A program made the position numbers and the translations under genes. Below, in pieces: positions 49,433 to 61,097 of a DNA stretch of 64,000 nt. Within the stretch, counting starts at the first letter, position 1. The number at the start of each line of letters is the position of its first letter. Under the pieces are notes generated by a model. It was given only the letters and a program-made list of their open reading frames with translations, was not told the DNA's origin and searched no databases. Origin of the DNA: Parietaria judaica (Eukaryota; Streptophyta; Magnoliopsida; Rosales; Urticaceae); contig OX940870.1 in the NCBI GenBank assembly GCA_954871525.1, positions 5,425,501 through 5,489,500 of the forward strand, read 5' to 3'.

Positions 49433-50424
49433 GTCAATTATCATTAAGATTATTAAATTGATTTTGCGTGTACGATATAGTGCTCTATTTGATAACCAAC
49501 ACAGCGAGGTTAGTGTGGTACGAAAGCTTAACAAATAATGTCTTTTTTTATGAAGATTTTGTTAATATTAAAACAATACACAATGCCACGCATAAATTAT
49601 AATTTTATGGCTCATAAAATTTTGAATAATTTGTCAAAATATAAAGGACACACAAGTCTACTATAGTACTGTTGAATAATGATAAATTAAGGTGGTTTAC
49701 CCAACTTTTCCTTTTGAATTAGACAAGTTAAAATACCTAATTTAAAGTTTTGATTTTTGCTCTTTTTTAAATGTTTGTTACGCTATCCATTTGTACTACA
49801 CTGAGGAATTAATGCTTATGTGAGTATAAATTAAATTAAATGAAATTGGGAAGACATCATTGTTGAAGGAGACACCAAAGCTACTCGACTATTTGGCGAC
49901 TTGTTTGAATTATCCGAGTTTACTTTAACTTATTTATTCGAAAAAGTTATTTTTCTCCAAGTTTTTGGCGACTTATTTGAATTATCCGACTATTAAGTTT
50001 TTATCTTTCTCTTTATGTTTTTTCTTTTGAAATAAATTTTTTAAAAAATGGCAACATAAAACTACACAAATTTGAAGATCTTTGGAGTTCGAACCTCTTT
50101 GACTATACACCGTACTTCCGCCTTTGCCCGAAACGACATATATATTTTTTTTCTTCCATAGATGGTTCTCTTCTCTGTCGTTAATGTTGGAAAGGATTTC
50201 TTAAGGTATTCATAATTAAATAATTATTTTCCCTGTAAAATTAGAAACCGGTTTTTGCCTCATGCACTATAGTTTATGGCTTATAAGTTACAACCCGTTC
50301 TCTCATGTGAAACTGAAACCATGATTAAGAGATAGATAATTAGCGGTTGAGAAAATTAAAAATAGAAAAAGACAAACAAAAACAAACGAGCAAAGAAAAA
50401 AGCTCAAAAATTGTGTGGACGAGA
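49196..50424. other. AT-rich spacer right of the retrotransposon, PTC52 promoter side
   Basis: Contains an (AT)n stretch at about 49399-49431 and a ~28-bp segment (TTTGGCGACTTGTTTGAATT...) present at about 49892 and, slightly diverged, at about 49963. No gene is seen. Confidence 0.5.
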
Positions 50425-50704
50425 ATGGTGAGAGAATCCAAGAAGCAATTGCCAAACCCAAACCCATTCAACACTGCACTTCCTTTGTCTACTCACCATG
50501 GCAGCAGACCTTCCCTTCTCACCCAAACCCATAATCCATGGCGCTTCCCTTCACCCCCTCCTTCTCTCTCCTCTCCCTCGATCGTTCCAGCTCCCTCGTC
50601 CTCTCTCTCCCTCCTCTCAACCTGATCTCCAGGCGCTCGGCGCAGGCCAAGAGGTGGAGCTGCGCCAGGGCGGTGTCGGAGAAGCTCGGCGGCTCGGCCA
50701 CTGA
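50425..50704 (+). promoter_or_regulatory. Two upstream ORFs overlapping the PTC52 start
   Basis: ATGs at 50425 (frame closing at 50625) and 50498 (closing at 50704) lie in the two other frames and run past the main ATG at 50538. The 50498 ATG is in strong context (CACCATGG). They matter only if transcription begins upstream of them. Confidence 0.45.
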
Positions 50705-52310
50705 CGACGACGATAAGGTGTTCGTTGGGCCCACCGGCGAGGACGAGCGGCGGAGAGAGAAGGTGGTGGCGGAGTACGACTGGACCAAGGAGTGGTACCC
50801 TCTCTACCTCTCCAACAACGTCCCCGTCGACGCGCCGCTGGGGCTCACGGTGTTCGACGTCCAGCTCGTGCTCTACCGCGACGGCCACGGCGAGCTGCGC
50901 TGCTACCGCGATCGCTGCCCTCACAGGTAGGTAACTGAACCGGTGAATAATCGCCATGTTCGCTTAATCAGAGAGCACTGAGCGAGCAATATACCTGTGT
51001 TCGCAGATTGGCGAAGCTATCGGAAGGGCAGTTGATTGACGGAAGACTCGAGTGTCTCTACCATGGCTGGCAATTCGAAGGCGATGGCAAATGCGTGAAG
51101 ATCCCTCAGGTATGTTTCCCCATTCTTCTTCTCCATCTTCTTTATGCATGTATGTGTATTGTTTTGAACTCCGAGTCCTGTTGTACAGCTTCCAGCAGAG
51201 GCAAAGATCCCGAAATCGGCGTGCCTGGTGCCGTACGAGGTTCGGGACTTGCAGGGAGTGGTGTGGGTGTGGATGTCGCTGACTACGCCGCCGGACACGG
51301 CCAAGCTCCTGTGGTTCGAGAACTTCGCGCGGCCGGGCTTCAACGATATCTCCACGATCCACGAGCTTCCCTACGACCACTCCATCCTCCTTGAGAACCT
51401 TATGGACCCCGCACACGTGCCAATCTCGCATGACCGCACTGACTGGACCGCCAAGCGCGAGAACGCGCAGGCTCTGGCCTTCAAGGTTGCTGAGCGCAGC
51501 GACCGCGGATTCGCCGGCTGGTGGGGCCGCCATTCCGAGCCCGTCCCACTTAACTACCTGCGGTTTGATGCGCCGTGCGTGCTCCAGAACAACAGGGAGA
51601 TCGTCGACGAGAAGACCGGGGAAAAGCATTACTTCTCGGGGCTGTTCCTCTGCCGGCCCAGCGGGCAAGGGAAGTCCATGCTCATCGTGAGGTTCGGAAA
51701 CACGAGGCAGTCGCTGTTGATCAAGCTCTTCCCGAAGTGGTACTTCCACCAGAACGCCTGCAAGGTTTTCGAGCAGGACATGGGATTCCTCTCGTCGCAA
51801 AACGAGGTTTTGATGAAGGAGAAAGTGCCAACGAAGGAGCTGTACCTCAACCTGCGATCGTCGGACACATGGGTCGCCGAGTACCGCCGGTGGATGGATA
51901 AGGTCGGGCACGGGATGCCGTACTACTTCGGGCACAGCACTCTGTCTTTGCCAAAAGAGCCCGCCGTGGTGGAGCATGCCCCGGCTGGACTGGTCGCCAA
52001 TGTGGCGGCGACTTTCCCGGCAAAGGGTGGGATCGGAACAGTGCACGCTCCGAACTTGGCGAACCGGTACTTCCGACACGTCGTCCATTGCCGGGCCTGC
52101 AGTGCAGTTGTCAAGGCCTTTCAGGCTTGGAAGAAGGGTCTAACCGCTGCGGCGATTGTTTTTGTGGCGATGGCAGTTTTGGCGGTTGGAAGGCAATGGA
52201 AGGCGCTGCTGTTGGCGGCGGCGGCGGTTTGCTCGGGCGGGGCCTACGCTTGCAACTATGCTTACGAGCTGAATACGGTTAACTTCATTCGGACGCACAG
52301 GAGATTGTGA
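50538..52310 (+). CDS. PTC52: PTC52 / ACD1-like Rieske-type oxygenase (chloroplast)
   Basis: Three exons (50538-50926, 51007-51109, 51189-52310) encode 537 residues. It belongs to the PAO/TIC55/CAO family of chloroplast envelope Rieske monooxygenases; PTC52 is linked to protochlorophyllide a oxidation and import of pPORA. A Ser/Arg-rich transit peptide (about residues 1-50) is followed by the Rieske [2Fe-2S] ligands C127-P-H129 and C146-LY-H149, and the mononuclear iron site D237/H240/H245 in [14 protein letters not shown]. The family redox CxxC (C465-RA-C468) and two C-terminal transmembrane helices (about 482-498 and 504-520) complete it. The [14 protein letters not shown] and [13 protein letters not shown] motifs match ACD1-LIKE (At4g25650, from memory) rather than PAO. 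All key residues are intact. Confidence 0.93.
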
Positions 52311-52671
52311 AGTACTGAGATCGAGCTTGTTGTTTAGAAAGAACATATTAGGATACATTTGTTCTAGTGTGATACGTGTAATACTCTACTTGTTGTTTTG
52401 ATGACATTAATCTTGTCGTTTTGTTAGAGAAGTTGGAAACTTCGCTACACTTGAGATTGTGATTCAAACTACCGGAAAACACACAGATAACTATTAAAGT
52501 AAAAAATATATATTTACTGGAAAAATACCGGGATTCTTTTGAATGAGATGGATAAATACCAAGCTTTTTTTAGTTGTAAAAATACCTCATATTACTCGGT
52601 AAAAGAGTTGAGAAACATAAGGCTTTGGGGAGAACAGAATCATTTATCGACAGAAATGGCATTGTTACAGA
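52311..52671. other. 3' region between PTC52 and the convergent G-patch gene
   Basis: 3' UTRs of both genes; nothing else seen. Confidence 0.6.
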
Positions 52672-55209
52672 TCAAAACTTCAACCACTTCTTCTCTTTCT
52701 CTCTGCTTGTTACCGTGTTCGACGCAGACGCATGAGCTGCCTCAGCTTCAGCCAAGGCTCTCCGTGTCTCTGTCAGCTTCATCATTGCCGCGTCATACAC
52801 CGGCTTCTCTCTCCTGTTCCTGTGCGCCATCTCCTCGAGCTTCTCCACTCTGATTCTCAAATCCTTCACCTCACTGTCATAACCAATCAAGCTCCTCCGG
52901 TCAACTTTCTTCCCTTCTTCCGAACCTTCGTTTTGTGGTTGTCTTTTAGCTGGACCATTCAGAGCCTTGCCGTGCTTCGCCAGCTGGCTGTTTATGAGGC
53001 TGAAAACGTCCGGAGCTGACTCCTCCCGCTCTTTTGCGGCCCGAGTCAAGTCTGCAAACTTTTTATCACGCTTCCTCTTTCCACCTCTGCTTCGCTTTTT
53101 TACTACATTATCCTCTCGGCTCTGTTCCCCTTCACGGGATTCGAGGGCGAGGTCAAGAGATTGCTTCGCCGGAAGGATCCGGGCGAGGACGGGGTTGACT
53201 ATTCCTTGCCCAGAAGCACCCAAACCCATCCCCTCGCGATACCCCATGCTTGCCATCATCTTGGAGGCTATGCCTCTCGTGTGGTTCTCCCACTTGGCAA
53301 ATATAATTGTTTCCTTTTGAATGCCACTTTGCAAGGTTGTATCAAGAAACCCTAATCCCCGAGAGTCTTCGTCATCAAAGTCACTGGGGCCGGATTCGTC
53401 TAAGGTAGAATCAGTTTCTTCTTCATCGCTTAATTCGGCGAATTCCGAGAGAGCTATGGCTTCGTCTCCCAAGTTTCTGGAGCTTCCATCATCTCGGAAA
53501 ACAACCTTGCCTACCCCGAGCATTTCATCGTATGACTCGAGCTCGGCTTCCCTCCAGAGTCCATCTTTACTATCGCTCGTTGCCCAAATACTGGACCCCA
53601 CCAATGACTGCTCCCATAAGGTGGGGACATATTTCTTTAGTGAGGATAATGGGATATCAAATCCTGTACAAAGAAAGTAAGTTCACTCCAACACAGTAAA
53701 ACTAAAAGCTAATCCTCAAGTGTATAAATAAATCAACTAAATTGCCGACTTCTCACATTGCATTCCAACTATTTAGATTAAGGATTAAAGTAAAAAAAAA
53801 ATGCTAGCAATTAGAAAGCAGATTATTATCACTAATCAATAATAAAAATATTAAATGACGGGGCGATGAATATGTTGGCAGGTGTGAAACGAGAACATTT
53901 TCTGTTGCACTGGTAATCTCTATAAAAATTCTTCTTCAAAGAGAACCTGATCTATAGTATTCCATGCTAATTCGTATAATAAAGCCTAATACTACTCTAC
54001 TTGGAAAATTCGAGAAATATGTAACCCTTATTTCTAAACTTTGCCTAATATTCCATACCCAAACAATCGGACTCGTGCGTTTAAATACTTATTTTTTAAG
54101 CATACCATGTGATGAACGGCAATTACCACCAAACCGACAACGTTGCTGCAGAAAGAACTTGCACATCTGCAGTGGTGATCTTATGTTAGTTTACAGCTCG
54201 GACAAGATCCACTAAATTAGCTCTTCAATCTAACAGATAAACAAATCTTAACTTAGATGGATCTTCAATTGTGCACAATGCACTATAAATTACAACATAT
54301 TTGAAATATAGGAGAAAATGCTTATTAATCACACGTTCTAGCATTGCTACTTCGATATTTTCGAGCAACGAGACCTAACCATGAAGTTTTGAACACTCTT
54401 TACTATATTTCACTTGACAATTCAAGACTAAAAGAGCAACAAGCGACGAATACTGACCACCATATTTTCAGATGTAGGAGTGAGGAAAGAGATCTTTGCG
54501 TAATCACGGTCGTCCAACGCGACGACCGTGCCATTATACCAACGCCCATCAGTATGTCGAAACCTACATTTCGACCCAATGCTAAAACTTTGGTCCTCTA
54601 AAGGTTCGGGCTCAGCATCCGCTGGTTCAAAAGTTGTGGCATTCGCATCCTCGGTGGCATTAAGATGAGAGCCAAGCAGCGCCAAATCCGCTTCTCGGAG
54701 TAACCGAGCACGTTTCAGATGGAAAAGCCCCTCCTCGGCCTCCTTAATTGCCTCAACAAGCTCCTCTGAAACCTGAAGCGCCATGGCAACACGCAAAAAC
54801 TAAGTAATTAACAGAAACCTTCTGAATCAGCGGATTAAATACCCAATGATTAGTTAAGCTTATACATGCAATCGTCACTGATACGAATCATGCAATCGAA
54901 ACTCTCAACAAGATTGAGTTTCTGGGTACCCAAAATTTGGCGCTAATCGAAATTATGCAATCGAATCTTTTAAGATTCACCTACAGAGTTTACAACTCTT
55001 AATCTCGAATTTCTGGTTTTCGACAAAGGAAACTGAATTGATTTGGCAGACTCTGGAATGCAAAAGAAACGGCGTACCTCGAGAAGCTCGGAGTTGGAAG
55101 CGTCGGAAGCAAGAGCGTCGTTAATGGCGGCGAGAGAGTCTCGTTGGTCTTGTAATTGGAGCTCGAGCTGGGTCTCCAGAGCTCTCTCCTCTCCGCTCGA
55201 CGCTGCCAT
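52672..55209 (-). CDS. CCCH zinc finger and G-patch protein (ZGPAT-like)
   Basis: Four exons (55209-55078, 54772-54458, 54166-54106, 53663-52672) give 499 residues. Order: N-terminal helical region ([20 protein letters not shown]), Tudor-like segment ([20 protein letters not shown]), a single CCCH finger C151-x7-C159-x5-C165-x3-H169 ([20 protein letters not shown]), an acidic stretch, a G-patch ([20 protein letters not shown]) and a C-terminal coiled coil rich in Lys/Arg. This is the layout of human ZGPAT and of plant C3H22-type proteins (At2g24830, from memory). G-patch proteins usually activate DEAH-box helicases in splicing or ribosome assembly; the partner here is unknown. The protein is nuclear by inference. 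Confidence 0.9.
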
Positions 55210-56159
55210 GGCTTCTCTCTCTCCCAGAAATTCCTTCGGAGAAAATTAAGCCGGTCGTTTCCTGATGAGAGAAAAACGACATGTTTTGACGAAACATCGT
55301 CGTTTGCTTACGAGTAAAGAGACTGTTAGATCCCCTGTGAAACGCATCGGGTACCCGGTTTTTCGTTTTTTAACCATCTGGAAACCGGGTATCGAAAATT
55401 GGTACCCATATTCGGATCCAAAAATTCAGGTATCTCATTTTTAAAACCATGATTTATTATCTGAATCCGGTTTTGAAAACCGGATCCGTGTAAAAACCCG
55501 GATCTGATTTTTTATTTATTTTAAAATCGTAGCATTTTCTCAACTTGTCTCAAAAATAATATTGTCTCAAAATTGAAATTGCATAAATAAATAAATAAAC
55601 CCTATAAAATTTAAAGGAGTGAGCCATAAGTTTTGAGAAGCAAATAAACTCGAAAAAATAAATTAATAAATATATCAGGTCTCTGGGTATCCGATTTTTA
55701 AAATTTCAATACCCAGTACTAGTAGCCGGTTCTAATCCGGATAAATGTACCTAGATATGGAATTTGGGTACGGATTCAGATTTTTATCCGGTTTCTGGTT
55801 TTTATTTCACCCCTAATCGAGATAGTAGTTTAGTGCACTTTATTCTTGAATTTTAATTTTTCATTAATTTCTTCAATTAAAAAAAAAAACTTGTATCTTC
55901 ATATGAATTAATAAAATGAAAAAGTTAGATTATTATAAGACAAATGATTGTTAATTAGCACTAATTTAGCTAATTAATACTTTTCGTAAACTTTAGAGAA
56001 GAAAGCAACAAATAAAATTTGGAGGGCATTTACGTCAATTACTTTAGGCTAAAGCTCCGGTTCTGGATCCTCTCAGAAAATCAAACCCCGAACGTTCCCT
56101 CCTCTCTCTCTCTCTCCCTCGTCATTTGAATTTGGTGGACGAGCTCGGGACAGGTTCCA
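55210..56159. other. Divergent promoter region with a hAT-like remnant
   Basis: Separates the divergently transcribed G-patch and SKA2 genes. The middle is occupied by the element listed next; the flanks hold 5' UTRs and promoters, including a CT-rich stretch before 56160. Confidence 0.6.
55327..55815. mobile_element. Degenerate hAT-like element related in type to the one at 34719
   Basis: The right end TTTCACCCCTA (55805-55815) is identical to that of the intact hAT element, and the interior has repeated CCGGTTT, GGATCC and GGGTACCCGG motifs. The left end (TAGATCCCCTGTGAAA) is only partly recognisable and no target duplication is seen. Confidence 0.45.
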
Positions 56160-56952
56160 ATGGTGGGTTCCGCCTACGTACACGAGCACCATCACGAGGC
56201 CACGGACGGCTTGCTGAAGCTTCTCACCAAAGCCAACCACGATCTCATGCTCGTTCACCTCAAGCTCGACAAGGAGTTTCAGCAAACCTATCCTGATCAT
56301 GTATGTATGCGCTTCCCTCTCTCTTTTTCAATCTGTACAATTGAACGCTGGAATTGCGTTACCGGTTTTGCAGGCGAATCCGATGAAGCTCGTGTCTCGC
56401 GTGAAGAAGGTGCAAGAAGATCTGGCGGAATTGAAGGTTCAGTGCCAAAACCTTCTTGCTGCCAAACAGGTTCAAGCTGACTCTGGTACTAGTTATTCAT
56501 CTAGTTTCTTTGGTTTATGCTGTGAATTATGGATTCGGATTGCAGGATTTGATCGACAAGGCGGGGACTGTTCTCGTCGGGAACCGAAACTCCTTGCAGA
56601 GAATGCAAGCTTCCATGGGGCTCGTTCCCTCGAGCGATGACGCTTCGGGCGATTCCACATTTGATAGCTTTAACCAGGTACGTCTTTTTCATTATGATGC
56701 TTGGAATGTCATTGAATCGATCCATACCAATGCTTCATTCTTAAGCAATTTAATCTATGGACGATGTAGGTTATTGAGGAATGGAACGCGCAAGTCAGAT
56801 CAAGAACAGGTAATCCTTCGCCATTGATGGTCTCGGTCATAGATCCTTCGCTGCTCAATAATTTTGTGTGTGATGCAGGGGATGAGGGCAGTGGTTCAGA
56901 ACCAGAAGATGTGAACAAGTTGCTCTTTTCAGCCATTGTTCAGAGCAATTGA
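56160..56952 (+). CDS. SKA2: SKA2 homologue, spindle and kinetochore-associated complex subunit
   Basis: Five exons (56160-56300, 56374-56469, 56546-56677, 56770-56809, 56879-56952) give 160 residues. The SKA complex links kinetochores to depolymerising microtubules; SKA2 is its small coiled-coil subunit. The protein is mostly helical: DGLLKLLTKANHDLMLVHLK, then ANPMKLVSRVKKVQEDLAEL, then DLIDKAGTVLVGNRNSLQRM, and ends in an acidic tail and KLLFSAIVQSN. Identity rests on overall resemblance to the plant SKA2 family (At2g24970, from memory), which has few invariant motifs. The start is the first ATG after a CT-rich leader. Confidence 0.8.
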
Positions 56953-57301
56953 GAACAGGTTTATCAATTTGAATTACATGACAGTATTTTCCCAGGCTTT
57001 TACATGTTCATACTGGGCAAGTTATGGAGCTATGTAGATGTAAGCACAATACTTTTTCAGTGATGTTGGGCAATTTGTTTTATTTAAGACATTGTATCGT
57101 AACCGTAAAAATATTTCTTTAAAAATTTGAAATCGATATACATAAGGTATAGTGAAATTCGTTTACAAAGTTAGACACCGGCAATTTAACTTGAACAATC
57201 AAAATTTGATCGCTATGTCGGGAATGTACGTTTTGCCGTAGTTTTTCTGCTGTCAGATTTGCTTGCTTCTTGGAGCTTCGATGGGCTGAGCAGAAAGGTT
57301 C
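56953..57301. other. 3' region between SKA2 and the zinc-finger gene
   Basis: Convergent 3' UTRs; no other feature. Confidence 0.6.
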
Positions 57302-58242
57302 CTACTTGGAAATAGGAGGCTCTCCTAACCACTTGGCGCGGAAACCCGTTCCCTTGCAATCAGAGCATGACATGAACCCCTGAAATATATTCAAACTCCG
57401 GCATAAATCACGAAACACAGAAACACCATCCAGAGACTCGTGAATGTTTGACTTACCTTTCCGGCACATATTACACATGTGCTGTTCCTTGAAGGCACTT
57501 GACAGAGCATGTTGTCCCCGAGAATGAAGAAGCCCGTCCCAGCGCACCATTTGCACTCGATATGCCCGTTCGAGCTGCAAGAAGAACACTCGACCGGCCT
57601 CGGTTGCTAGTAAAATCCCAAATGCACATCACTAATTAGTAAAGATTATTCATATTAAAATGCACAAGAACAACCAGTATCTGCAGGTTGTACCGCACAA
57701 CAATGCGTTTGCAAAAGGGCTAATCAGCGGGTCTAAGATAACGATATAGATATCGTCGGGATTCAAAAACTGAAGCTTCTAAAATACTGTTTGTCCCACA
57801 ATTTCCATAGAATTGTATCGAAAATCAACTAGCTTAGTCCTACAAGAAGAGCACCCGATTTCCGGTTTCCCGGTTCCGGTTTCAACCCAAAGCTTAAACA
57901 ATGGATAAGCAACGAAAGACTCATCGAAATTCAATCCTCTAATTATGTACGGCGATCGATCGTAATTCACAACTACAACATAGCGAGAGAAAAATGAAAA
58001 TCGAAGAGAGAAATCATTACCTGAGAGATAAGCCAGGCTTGTTCAATCCGCTTAGAGAAATTGGACGAACTTTCGTACGAATCCACCATCGAAGCGCGAA
58101 GTCTAGAAACCCTAGAACTGAATCTTCCACGGGGAACCAAGACCACAACGCCGTTGAGCGCTTCTCGCGACGAGGAAGCTAAGCGCTGGGATCGGATGGG
58201 CTTGGCTGCGAAGACAGGCTTGCACAAAGCACAGATCGTCAT
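57302..58242 (-). CDS. Small DnaJ-type cysteine-rich zinc-finger protein
   Basis: Three exons (58242-58021, 57606-57457, 57379-57302) give 149 residues. The N-terminus is Ser/Arg-rich and poor in acidic residues (about residues 1-50), consistent with a plastid or mitochondrial targeting peptide. The C-terminal half has four CxxC pairs in the DnaJ zinc-finger pattern: CSSC, CKWCAGTG, CVICAGKG and CSDCKGTG. There is no J domain. This resembles the BSD2-like/At2g24860-type family (from memory); such proteins act as redox or assembly chaperones, but no specific client can be named here. Confidence 0.85.
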
Positions 58243-60344
58243 TGATGGTCTCTCTCTTCTCCGTCTTCTCTGGTTTTGATCTTTTCTTGTCGCTCAAAAT
58301 ATGCATTTTCGCGTATTCACTACTGTTAATGTAAAACTAAAGTTTATTTAAGAGTTAATTCGGACAAACCTGACACCGAAAATAACTAACATTGGCCAAC
58401 AACAACAACAAATGTTTTTTTCCACAAAAAAAAAAAAAAAAAAAAAGTTCTTGTAAAATGTTGAGCTACAAAATTAAATTCAAACATATGTTAAATACTT
58501 AACATCAGTGATCAGTGAACCACGATATACTCACAATATACTAATTACTAAGTAACTATTCTCTTTTCGAATGAGTGCTTGCAAACATTGACACCAGGTA
58601 AATGTTTTTCAAAATTACCCTTATAATTTTAAATTTTCCTTAAGAAAAAAAAAAACACATTTATTTAAAGTTTTTTTTTTTTTTTTTACTACTTTGAAAA
58701 CGTTGAAATCAACCAAATTTACTTATGTTCATGAATAATGGGCCTAAAAGAGCAAACTATGATTTCTACAGTGTCATGGGCTCATGGCCTCTACTTTAAA
58801 TTGAGTACAAAAAATTAATAGGCCTATAGGTTCATAAATAATGGGCCTAAAAGAGCAAACATGAACTCAGCACTTCCACATGACTTGGCCTTTAGACACA
58901 AATTAGCCTATCATAGATTTCTCACTAACTTTTGAGAAAATTCGTTATAGGTAAAAACTGATACTTAGTAATAAATATTTTAAAACTAAAAAATTAGTGA
59001 TGTTCACTATTCATTCACCCAAATATGAGTACGTTGTGGAAAAAATACGATATCATGCAGATCTTGATCGAAGTTAGCAATACTGAACTCAGAGATAAAT
59101 TGTATAGCTTTCGTATTTTTGGCATAATAACTCATTTTGTGTCTAAATTTTACAAATGACTTACCACCGGAAAGATAAAAGATAGATCTACTACAACTTC
59201 TAATTTTAAGTTTCATCATAAAAATTTCTTTAAGTATATTAAAATTTGCCCGAAATAAATATTGTGTATTAAACTAATGTCTACATTGCGGTTGAAATTC
59301 CGTAATTTTATGGAACTGTTTTGATTATATAAAAAAAAGAAGTAAAACACCAAAGTTATAGATATATCTCTTAGCTTTCCAACCGTAGGTCATTTATTAC
59401 ATTTGGACAATAATTGAGTGAGTTATGCCAAAAATACTAAAAATATACATATAGATTTTTACAATTATCAAAATTTCCGTACATATTTATTGGGCAAGGG
59501 TATTTTCGTACGCAAACCCTAGATATCACTAATTTTTGAGTTTTGAAACATTCATGACTAACTATCGATTTTTACCTACTTTCATCACTAGATAATATTT
59601 TTTTCCTATCTTTTTCCTTTTTTTTTTGTTTGTTTGTTTTGGTAGTGAATTATTGAATGATTGGATCATCACATTCTCTTCTAACTCGGCTTAAGTTACA
59701 TTCTTTGTTGAAAATGAAAGAACAATTCTTGCGTACCGAAAATGAGACACGATATCATCAAACACCTACCTCTAATCTTATCTATTTCAATTCCTTCAAT
59801 ATTCGTTGGAACTTGGAACCCTTTATTTATTCGCTTCTCAACATCTACATAGCTCTATACTAAAAGTCTACTATATTTATAGGATAAATAGAAAGAACAA
59901 ACGACCCATCAGTCCATGTACATTAAACACCAAATTAACTTTCTTTTTCATGAATAACATTAAGCATACGTATTATTATTCCTTAGAAAATGACAGTACT
60001 CATAAATACTTATTTCTTCCACCTACGTAACTATCTCATACTGGACTATGCAAAAAAAGAAAGAAAGTATAATGCTTAGTTGTCGGGATAATTTAAGAAT
60101 TATATCTCCTTGTTGTCCATTTGGGGACATGGATAATATAATCAATTAATCATGATCCATATTTTAGAGATGAAAAATTCAATAAATCTTAGGGAGCATA
60201 TTATGCTTTGTTTAAATTATTACGACTACACTTCTTTACGTCGACATGATATACTACAAAGTTTTTTTTGTTTTTTGTTTTAATCAAATAGTTATATATA
60301 TTAATAATAATAAACTCCACGGGCTTCGCTCAAAATTTTGTGAA
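58243..60344. other. AT-rich spacer with small duplications
   Basis: No gene is seen. A poly(A) run lies at about 58426-58446 and a T-run at about 58671-58688. AATAATGGGCCTAAAAGAGC occurs twice (about 58735 and 58838), and 59000-59530 has the look of an old, unrecognisable repeat. Promoter-side DNA of the zinc-finger gene is at the left edge. Confidence 0.5.
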
Positions 60345-61015
60345 TAGTGATGGATTCACGTTTTTCTCTATTGTCTATTTTTGTGTATCAATATGTATTT
60401 TGGCTCATATGCATTTGTGGGCTTCTCTTATCCTTGGTTTGGGTTCATAAAAGTGTTCTACTATTTTGGGCATATAGGACATGACTTGTCCTTTTCCCTC
60501 AAAGAGTGTTTCAACTTGGTGACACTTTTGCCCCTCCATTTTTGAACCGTTGGAAGTGCAAAATCAGAAAAGAGAAAGGACCTCTCTTTTATCTCTCTTG
60601 GAACTCCATTGTTGTTTGCACTTCACACAAACTACAACTTCAAAACACACTGAAAAATCCTTTGGTGAAGGTGAACGTCAACCACTGTGTCGGTAGCTGA
60701 AAGGAGTTCAGCGTGACGTTCCGCAAGTGGAGCTTGCACCACGGATCATACGGAAGATGAAGGATAGCTTTGCCTAAGCTTGTTACAACATTAAGGGGGA
60801 GCCTTTTTATGTTTATTTAATATGGAATACTCATATTGTAACAATCATTCTGTAATCTTTGTTTGATCAATCTGAGCAAGGGTTCCCCAGAAGTAGACTA
60901 TCCAACATGGGATTTTGCGAACTGGGTTAACAAAAACTCCCGTGTTGTGTTTATGTTTTGTTTAATGTTCTAACATAAGGTTTAACATAAACTGTGAGAA
61001 ATCTGACTTTACATT

Positions 61016-61033
61016 TGGTATCAGAGCAGGTTC
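61016..61033 (+). other. Copia primer binding site (tRNA-iMet type)
   Basis: TGGTATCAGAGCAGGTTC, two bases after the LTR end. Confidence 0.88.
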
Positions 61034-61097
61034 ACTGCATACATTTCTTTGGTCTCAAAGACAGTGAAGCTCGATCTCAGTCATCTCTCACATCACC

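Noticed and set aside
50060..50130. tRNA or SINE B-box-like GAGGTTCGAACTCC on the minus strand
   Set aside because: No A box or tRNA fold partner at the right distance could be recognised.
50964..52088. 374-codon ORF antisense to PTC52
   Set aside because: Crosses two PTC52 introns and mirrors its GC-rich third exon; no domain recognisable.
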